64,000 bases of DNA, taken from Ophiostoma sp. CBS 140.51 (lineage: Eukaryota; Ascomycota; Sordariomycetes; Ophiostomatales; Ophiostomataceae). Every line of letters starts with the position of its first letter. Position 1 is the first letter of the stretch. A program made the translations under genes and the position numbers. The notes under the pieces were generated by a model. The model was not told where the DNA came from and made no database searches. It worked only from the letters and a program-made list of their open reading frames with translations. Location of the stretch: positions 36,308 through 100,307 of the forward strand of contig JANSLP010000095.1 of the NCBI GenBank assembly GCA_029298735.1, in the 5' to 3' direction. Of this stretch, positions 56,226-64,000 are shown one piece after another.

Positions 56226-57157
56226 GGCAGCCTTTAAGTAGTTTGGTGAGAAGAAGAGAACGGAGAAGAAGTCCAGATAAAGAGAATGTTCCGAGAAGGG
56301 CGATTTTCTTTGTCGAGTGCACCTTCCTTGCTGTTTGTGTGCAAGGAGAGAAGGAAAGGGAAGGAGAGAAAGAAAGGGAAGGAGCGAACGAGTACACAGT
56401 AAAGAAAACAAAGACACCAGAAAAGAGCCTCTTTGTCACCGCGTTTTTTCGATCGCCGCGTTCGAGCCCACCCCTGTCGTATTTTTTTCTTCTCGTCTCG
56501 TTTCTTTCCGTTCTTTGACCTCAACAAGGTCTAGTTCGCCGGGGAAGAGAGGAAAGCAACAAAAGACTCCAGAGAAAAGGGGCCGTTTGTTCGATCAGGC
56601 TTCTTTTGGGCACCAGACTCTCCACAGCAATCTCCCAAGGCTTTGGTTTGGGGCAGGAGCGGTGGGCCGAGCTAGGTTATTTGGATAAGCAAACACTGGA
56701 AAGAGGAAAATAAAATGAGGAAGTCACGATGGTGGAAAGTGAAGAGAATATGAAGAAAGAAAGAAGGAGCAAAGGAGAAGGAAAATATGAAAAGAAGATC
56801 ATAAGTCGAGAGCAACAGGAAAGCACGACTGGCGGCGGGGAGAGGAAGAGGCAGGATGAGGATCTTTAAACAGGCTGGGGATCAGAGGGCAGGTGCAGAG
56901 ACAAGACACACACACCCGCACACCACTGTGAGAGAGCCTGTCTTGGAGTCGGCTTGCTCAAGTGTGCTCCCTGGCCCCACACCCACACCTCCCACACTCA
57001 AACTCCCGCGCGCTCGCGCACCCCCCTTGGCGGCCAGCCCTTGGGAAGGAAGGCATACCCCACCCCCCCTGCCGTGACCCCGAAAAGGCAAAATACCAAA
57101 ATACACGCCCATTGTCACTTTGTGTGTGTCTTCAGTCGCTCTTTCCCATATTGTAGA

Positions 57158-57173
57158 TACTCTGTACAGAGTA
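57158..57173. repeat. Perfect 16-bp palindrome
   Basis: TACTCTGTACAGAGTA is self-complementary. It combines the same two half-sites as the inverted repeat at 51566-51590, here overlapping by two bases. Confidence 0.85.
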
Positions 57174-57690
57174 GGTGTGAAGGTGACAGTCGCTCTTTCT
57201 AATACACCAAACCCAAACACGTTCTTGCCATTTTGTTGCCCCTGCTTTCCTTGCAAAATGATAACGTTTGGGAAGCTGCGAATGACCGCAAAATGACAAA
57301 ATGGGCAAGAACTGACAAACTGACAAAATGACAAGCGGTTTCCCTCACATCGGGTCTGTTCGCTCTTGACTCTTTTCCTCGTCGTCGTTCCGCACCTCGG
57401 CCCCTCCTTCCCTTGTTCGATGATATGCCCTTTCTCCGTTGTTGTTCTTTCCCCATCCCCTTACCCCTGTGCCTTACTACGCCAAACAAGTAATTAATGC
57501 AAAATGCAAAATACAAAAATGCCAAAAATGCAAACAACACCAAGAACCACACCAAGCGTCCCAAGCGTTGCTTCATCTATCACATAATCTATCACAGCGG
57601 ACGGCGCACATAGTACTCCCGTACCAACGGCATTGAACGACGTACGACGTCCGGGACAAACAGCTTACACAACAAACGAGGCAAAAAGAT

Positions 57691-57727
57691 AATGAGAAAA
57701 TGAGAAAATGAGAAAATGAGAAAATGA
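57691..57727 (+). repeat. Period-8 tandem repeat (AATGAGAA)
   Basis: Four exact copies of AATGAGAA and a partial fifth copy (AATGA) occur head to tail. Confidence 0.9.
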
Positions 57728-58819
57728 CAGCAGCCCGGCGTGGCCGTCGTCGAGTTTATTTTCTCCGTTTGACGTGAGCAGAGGCACACAGGTACAGGCA
57801 CAGGCACAGGCTCGCTGCAGTCCAGCCCGAGAGCCCATGATAAGAGCACAAGCCAAACGTCTTTTTTCTTGTCTATGTCTTTCTATTTTTCGACTCCTGT
57901 CCTCGAGGGTCGAGGTTCGAGGGTCTTTTTTTCGTCGGACTACCGCATGCAGTCAGCTGTGGCACCATGACGAGGGCGAATCCCAGTGACAATACAGAAT
58001 CCTCCGAGAAGAGAGAGAGGGCCTGAAGGCTAAGCTGCTGGCTAGCTTGCGGTATGACAACAAGCACAGGCTGAGAGAAAAAGACACCAAAAGACAGCCA
58101 AAAGACGCCAAAGACAAACAAAAATTCAAAAATACAGAAAACACAAAAAGAACTTGTACGCCCTCGTGTTAGTGCGCATTCCTTGCGCATTCCTCACAGC
58201 ACAGGGTCGTCGACGGCGCCGACAGGGTCTGCTTTGGTGAGACACCGAGCATACCAGTGCACCTTGCAGGCTGGGAACGAGGGCGGACGGACAAGAAACA
58301 AAAGGACCAGGCAACGGATGCTCTTCATTCCAGTCGTGATGCACAGGCCAGAGAATGGCTCAACTGGCAAAAGGGGGGACCCTGTGAGCCTGTCTTCTCT
58401 CTGTCTGATGTGAGGAACCCTGGACAGAAGCCAGGATCGAAGGCAAGGGAAGGGCCCAAGCCAAGAGACGCTCTCCGACCGGCGGCGAGTCTTCCGAAAA
58501 GAGCAAAACAGAAAACAAGAGCACACGAAACAACGAGAAGGAACCTATGAATATGGGCACCGCACCGGGAACAACGAGGACAAACTCGGGGAAAAGCCGC
58601 TGCCAATATTGCCCTATTCTTACATGTGAAAAAAAAAAACACAAAATCCAACACACAAACCGAACACGAAGAAAAATGCCAAAAGGTGCCAAAAGAAGCA
58701 GCAGAGAAGAAAAAAAGAAAAAGGTTCTGACACACTCAGCCCGCGGGAATGACTGCAGGTCAGAGTGTGGCTGGCGGGCTGGATCGATGGTTCTCGTCGT
58801 CTGAATGGCCAGAGCCGAG

Positions 58820-58873
58820 CTGCAACTGTCTGCAACTGAACTGTCTGCCACTTCTGCAACCACTCTGCAACTG
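58820..58873 (+). repeat. Cluster of CTGCAACTG units
   Basis: CTGCAACTG occurs at 58820-58828, 58830-58838 and 58865-58873, with the shorter CTGCAAC at 58854-58860 between them. Spacing is irregular, so this is a cluster rather than a strict array. Confidence 0.75.
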
Positions 58874-59276
58874 GCGACTTGCAACGGACACTAGACTTCC
58901 GCGGGGAGGGGCGTGGCTGATGCCAGCTGCAGGTTGTAGCGCTGGCGATGTGAGCCGAACGTGAGCCAAAAAGGTTATTAATAGAGCACTTGGGAAGAGT
59001 GTTAAAAAGAGGGGACGACAATACCACACTATCAGACTACGACTTACACCACCCTCGACACCACCAAACCGCCCACGAGGACGACTCACAACAACCGCCA
59101 CACATCCAGCGACAGACGAAACGATTGGCGCCCGGCTCCCTCCGAATATCGCCCTTGACGATGAGCTACGATGAGCGACGATGAGCGAACCGTCTCTGGG
59201 ACCTTGCTTCAGTGAAGCCCACGGGCCATCCCCCAACCCAAAGGTAAGAGGCCATGGCGACACCTGTTTGGCCATC

Positions 59277-59345
59277 TTGACTATTTTGGCCTATTTTGAC
59301 TATTTTGATCTATTCTGGCGTTTTCTGAACTATTCTGACTTTTTC
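59277..59345 (+). repeat. Degenerate CTATTTTGAC array
   Basis: Units related to CTATTTTGAC repeat with a period of nine to ten bases, starting near TTGACTATTTTGG and decaying toward CTATTCTGACT on the right. Confidence 0.75.
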
Positions 59346-62300
59346 TGTTTATCTTTACAGACCACCGTGCTCCAAAGCCAATTAGCGCAAGCGTTGAGCA
59401 CGTTGCCTCGTTGTTTTTCGCCGCAATCTTTCATGCCCGGCCGTGCTGAAGACTTTTAGTGCGCAGTTCGGTCTTGAGACGACAAGACATCAGCGCCGAT
59501 CTTGTGCGATTTGGGGCGACTCGGGGTCATTCGGCCGTCATGGCCATGGGCTATCACGACGCTTGGCCCGTTTTCTGACAGAGTCCCCTTCGTTTCCCAT
59601 GAGAAATATGAGTGCAAAAAAGGAGAAATAACTCTGACAAACTACCATTATGACAAAAAATGGCAAAATGGCAAGATCACAACAAGGAGCACCGGTGAGC
59701 TGTTTTGATAGACGCCCGGCCTCGACGACGGGCGCTCTCTCCCACGCGATAACGTGGCTTTGATAGTCGCCGTCGTCCCGTCCTGTCTCCCTTTCTTGTC
59801 TCCTGTCATTTGTTTTATGTTTCTTGTTTCTCCGGACGTGCTCCTTGATAACACGCCTACTATGAGAGAGTTTGCGTAACAAATTGACAAACTAGAAAAC
59901 ACAAGCGAGAAAATGAAAAGGGATGGAGGCGTGTCAAGAAGCCACATGCCACGAGTTGACAGCCAGCGCCTCAGCGCCCCATGTGCTGATAATTTTGACA
60001 GGTTAACGAGGAACGGATGCCAGGGCCGGATATGGACGGCGGATATGGACGAGAGAGAGAAAAGAGCAAAAAGAGGAAAGAAGACCGAGAGGCTGAAGAT
60101 GCAATGGCAAAGGTCGAAACAATGTTGAGCAACCTGCCGAGCTTCCTGTCGAGTTCGAGTGTCACTGCTGCGTATCGCAGCGTATCGCAGCGGGCTGATT
60201 CAATGAAAATGATCGACACGGCATAAACGCATACATTGCGTTCCCCAAACACAGCACCACGCTGGTCGACGTCCGGCGGCGGAAGAACATCAAAATGCAA
60301 AAACAACAGAAATGCCATGGTACCCCAGCCTCTACTCCCCCACATGACAATTGATCCAGCCAGTTGGGAGCAACTGGGTGTACTTTCTTCTTACAGCGGT
60401 ACGATGGCACGATATAGTTGTCGGTTGGAAGACAGAAAGGACCGTCGGTTCTGCTGTTCCTTCTTGTCGATAATATCTCGACAATAATGGCCCTACTATT
60501 GCAGACGACCGATATTGCAGGACGCCATCCATCGTTCATCACCAGCCCACCACCAACCTCTGTTTATGCGAAGTCCTCGTGGGAATTTGCCGTGTTGAAG
60601 CTGCGATTGTGGAAGCGCTCGCCGGCCTCTCGACTGGGCCCTCATGCTGACCATTCGAAATTTTTGGGGGCGGCAAACGTTTCTTGCGAATTTTGGGGGC
60701 GTTTTGGGGCGTGTGGTTGCATTTTGTGGTTTTGTGGTTATTCAGACGTCTGGTTTGGCACAGAAGGGGAAAAGGGCACAGAAAACCACACCAAAAAACG
60801 CGGCCAGTCTTCACCAACTTTTTTGCCTCCAGCCAACCAGAGCCAGCAGATGGGCAATCTGCAGCGTGCCCAAACTCAGCACCCGCATAAGAGGGGGAAA
60901 AGTCCAGACAAGTCCAAACGGAGCAAAAGAGAAGGGAACGGGCATGGCAAAACAAGGACAGTCGAAATCGCAACTCCGATACTTGCTCGTTTGCCTATGA
61001 GAGCACAACTTCCTATCTATTCCGGACGCATCGCCAACTACGAGTACGACTACGGTCTCCGTTCTACTTTAGCACGCTTTTTAAACAGACGCCATCGTCC
61101 AGGTCAGAGACAGCTGAAGCCGGTCTAAAAAGCAGCAACCCACGAGTGCGCGACAGAACGACCAGCCGCGGTCGCCACTGGTGCTTCTTCTAGTCCAAGT
61201 TTGGTGGTTTTTGTGCTTTTTGTGCTTTTTGGGGGTGTTTTTGTTTTATCGTGGAGGGCGTGCGTTCAAAATGACTGGCCGATGACTGTCGAAACGAGCA
61301 TCATTCCCAGGGTCCAAGTGTGGGCTGGCATGATGGGCCTCGTTCTTTCTCGTCTGTCTCGCTTGTCGAGCTGATCTCGCGTCAAGTGGTGGTCGCGTTG
61401 GCTGGTCTCAGCGATAAAGTAGGCCAGCCTCGAGAGTCACGCGTGGTCCTTTTTTCGACTTTTCTATGTGAATTACGAGCAGGTTGGGTAAGTTGGTCTC
61501 GTCGTTGGTGTAGTTTGTGTACTTGCTTGAACGAGCTTGACGTGTTGGTGCAGGTCAGAGGTGCAGCTCTGTGGTGTGGAAGAGGCAAGACAACCAACCA
61601 CCAGCGTTTGTAGCGTTGGCGCAGGGGTTTTCCTTGATGTGAGTTGGAGCGAGTTGGAGCTTGCAAGGTCTCTCAGGTCTATCAAGCTGGCCAACAAGAG
61701 GCAGCCTCGAGCCTTGGTCGCAGGCCAGGCCGGAGGGCGGACGTTCGATGCCGAGTTCTCTGCCACTGCCACTGTCTTCGGAGAGTATTTCCCAGGAATG
61801 TAGCGGAACTCGATGATGCACCGCAAAACCGGGAAACGGCAAACCTAAAGACGAAAGATGTAAGACAGATTGACAACAAAAAGACTGAATACCGAGAACA
61901 GCATTTCGTACGTCAATACAACAACAAACGTCGAAAAACGTGAGGCCTCACTGCAGGCCCTCTACTACGCCCTCACTTCTCCTCACTCCCTCCATTCCAG
62001 CCGCACCCTCGACCGTTCGACGTCAGCGTGGTACTTTTCTCGAACGTCGTCTGCCGTCATCGCGATGTCCCTCTCTGCCCCTCTTTGCGTCTCCCTGCTC
62101 CCTCGTCTCCTATTCACCTTGTCTCAGCCTCACCCTCTTATCACAACGGACTCTCTTCCCACTCCCCTCACATTCATCCCACTTCTCACTTGTGTCTTGG
62201 CCTTGCCTTGCCTTGCTCCGTACAGCTACCCTGTCCTCGGTTTTGGACCTTGCCTTTTCGTCCGGCGCTTCTTGCAACCGTCATCTTTCTTTCTTTCTTT

Positions 62301-63839
62301 CTTTTCCTTCTTTTCCTTCTTTCTCTATTAAAACGCGTCTCCACTCGCTTGGCGTATCGTTTCTTTTTCTTCTTCTCCTCTTCTTTCCTGTTTTTTTTTC
62401 TTGCTTTCTTTTTCCGCTTTTCCTCCCTCTTCAAGGCTCTCACACAAGGAACTCCAGCGAGCCAACGAACCCAAGAAAAAAGGGGCCTGCAGGCTAGCCT
62501 CGTCCTGAAGCTTCGTCGTGCGCCATCTTGAAACAGCTCCGACGCAGACCTGGGCTCCTGGGCACGATGCTCCCAGGACTCCCAGGCTAGCGCATGGAGT
62601 CAAAACAGCAAAGTACTTCCCCTCACCTCACATTTCTCACCATTGCTATCCTTCGGTCTTCTCGTCATCTTTCCCTTACTGTTTTTTAATGAGTTTGTCT
62701 CGCTTTCCACGCTGGCGATATCCTTTCTACTACCCCCCAACATCCCAAACATCCCAACGGGCATGCAACGGCCCTTGCATTTGGCCCCCTCTCTCGGCCT
62801 TGTCTCTTCCTGACTCTCGGCCCCCTCACTGCTCCCTCGTCCTTCTTCCTTCTCGTCCCATGTTCTTTCTACGCAATGCTACTACATCGTACACGTTCCG
62901 AACTGCCGATAGTCACGTAGTCCCACAGTGGAAAGGAAACCCACGTAGAAAGAACCGGACAAGTCGGATACGAAAAAGGTTCGTGAGATAGTCGTGGAAT
63001 AGTCGTGAAAAAAGACGTGTAAAAGAGGAGTCCCAACGGGGCCAACGCGTAAAGTGGTGGCATTTTTTGGCGTGTCGTTGCAAAGAAAGGGGCACCCACC
63101 AAAACGCGCCTTCTTGGTGTCTTGGGTTTTGTCTTTGAGAGGAGACAGGCGAACGGTGCCTTCTCTTTTGCTGGAAGCCAGACCAGAAAAAACGGCTTTG
63201 CCCCTCTGCCCCTGGATCAACACCCCTCCTCTCCTCCTTCCAGCACTTCGTTAAGCCAATCAAATTACACGAAAGGCCCCAGGTCCCAGCAAAAGAAGGA
63301 TGAACCAGGATTAACCTTCACGTCTGGTACCTGGAACTAAAGTTGATCTATGCTTCTCTTGCCGATTTTTCTTTGTTCCCTCCTCAACTCGTGTTCAGGG
63401 ACAAGCGTAACAAAGCTCTGATCTGGAGCAAGGCTATCGACGGTACTATGGGACTATGATGGGCATAGAGCTGCAGCTGAAAAGGGGTAGTTTATGGAGA
63501 CAAGGAGGGAAAGCATAGAAGAAAAGAGAAACAAGAAACACTTGGAAAACAGCTCGACCGGTCTCTCCTGGCTGTCGGTAGACTCTGCAATGCGGGCCTA
63601 CGATCAGAAGATCAATTTCTATTCTAAGAAAGTCGATTGGGGTGTGGACGTAGGAAACAACAGGAAAGGAGAGAGTCGACCGAGAAGAAGCAAAGAAGTA
63701 AATCAATGTACTCGGAGTGAAGTAGATGTTGTGGACTGTGATAGGTGGTGCCATCGAAATCAACGCTTGAGACGCACGACGAGATAATGGAAATGCATGA
63801 TGAAGCTACACCTGAGTTTGTGTGAATCAAGGAAACGAA

Positions 63840-64000
63840 AATGTAGATATCTGGTGCAATGATAAAGCTTATTCTGCTTGGATTAATTTCTTTAAAAAAA
63901 AAGTTTTAAGTGTTATTTTCGTACATGGATTTTTTATGAAATAGAATCTATATATAAAATGTGATATTTCTACATGATAAATAAATTAATATTATAAAAT
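63840..64000. other. Strongly AT-rich right edge
   Basis: Base composition falls abruptly to mostly A and T, with poly-A/T runs and ATATAT-like sequence reaching the window edge. No gene is seen. Confidence 0.7.

Larger units (their letters stand above)
56226..64000. other. 7.8-kb gene-free region with short repeats and AT-rich right end
   Basis: No open frame here has protein-like composition, recognisable domains or consistent splice sites. The contents I can name are a 16-bp palindrome at 57158-57173, a period-8 array at 57691-57727, a CTGCAACTG cluster at 58820-58873, a CTATTTTGAC-like array at 59277-59345, many TGACAAA/CAAAATG words, a pyrimidine tract at about 61,950-62,430 and a strongly AT-rich end after about 63,840. 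Part must be the promoter of the 526-residue gene. Confidence 0.5.

Noticed and set aside
57840..57930. GGTTCGAG followed by a T run, suggesting a Pol III gene
   Set aside because: There is no A box upstream and no cloverleaf; the sequence is a local GGGTCGAGGTTCGAGGGTC duplication.
60418..61128. 236-codon plus-strand frame in the right spacer
   Set aside because: Composition is not protein-like, no domain is recognisable, and it contains simple G/T-rich runs.

Overview
The window is nuclear DNA of a filamentous ascomycete, most likely a sordariomycete. Genes carry short GT-AG introns of roughly 44-110 nt, often with CTAAC/CTGAC-like branch sites. Spacers are long and pyrimidine-rich, and the gene set is typical of Pezizomycotina. 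The stretches rich in Ser/Thr, Asn and Gln and the several-kb gene-free spacers would fit something like the Ophiostomatales, but that placement is only a guess. I see no rRNA, convincing tRNA, CRISPR array or intact transposon.

Left part (1-19.6 kb). The 5' end of a D-amino-acid oxidase gene (minus) runs off the left edge. It is followed by a fungal transcription-factor-like gene (plus), a TGL1/YEH-type sterol esterase (minus), PET191 (plus, cytochrome c oxidase assembly), a 4.6-kb spacer, a PPN2-type metallophosphoesterase (plus), transaldolase (minus, five exons including one of 12 nt) and spliceosomal SmF (plus).

Middle (19.6-24 kb). This is the odd part. An acidic, Ser-rich gene has a reading frame interrupted by one frame change and two TAG codons. 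Facing it is an AMP-binding (acyl-CoA-synthetase-like) gene that stops about half-way through the expected protein. The two 3' ends are only 251 bp apart, which suggests a rearrangement or decay site.

Co-oriented housekeeping block (24.8-43.8 kb, plus strand). In order: POM34 nucleoporin, HID1, signal peptidase subunit SPC3, the 5'-3' exonuclease XRN1, the histone-binding WD40 protein HAT2/RbAp48, and a large F-box-like protein. I see no shared pathway; the arrangement looks like ordinary fungal gene order.

Right part (43.8-64 kb). COX6 (minus) and a fatty-acid elongase (plus) diverge from a 2.8-kb spacer. A 526-residue Ser-rich protein of unknown function (minus) follows after a 5.5-kb spacer. 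The last 7.8 kb holds no gene I can support. It carries short tandem arrays and a perfect 16-bp palindrome, and it ends in a sharply AT-rich stretch. Exon borders below come from reading splice sites and checking that phases add up; none has been checked against transcripts or homologues.
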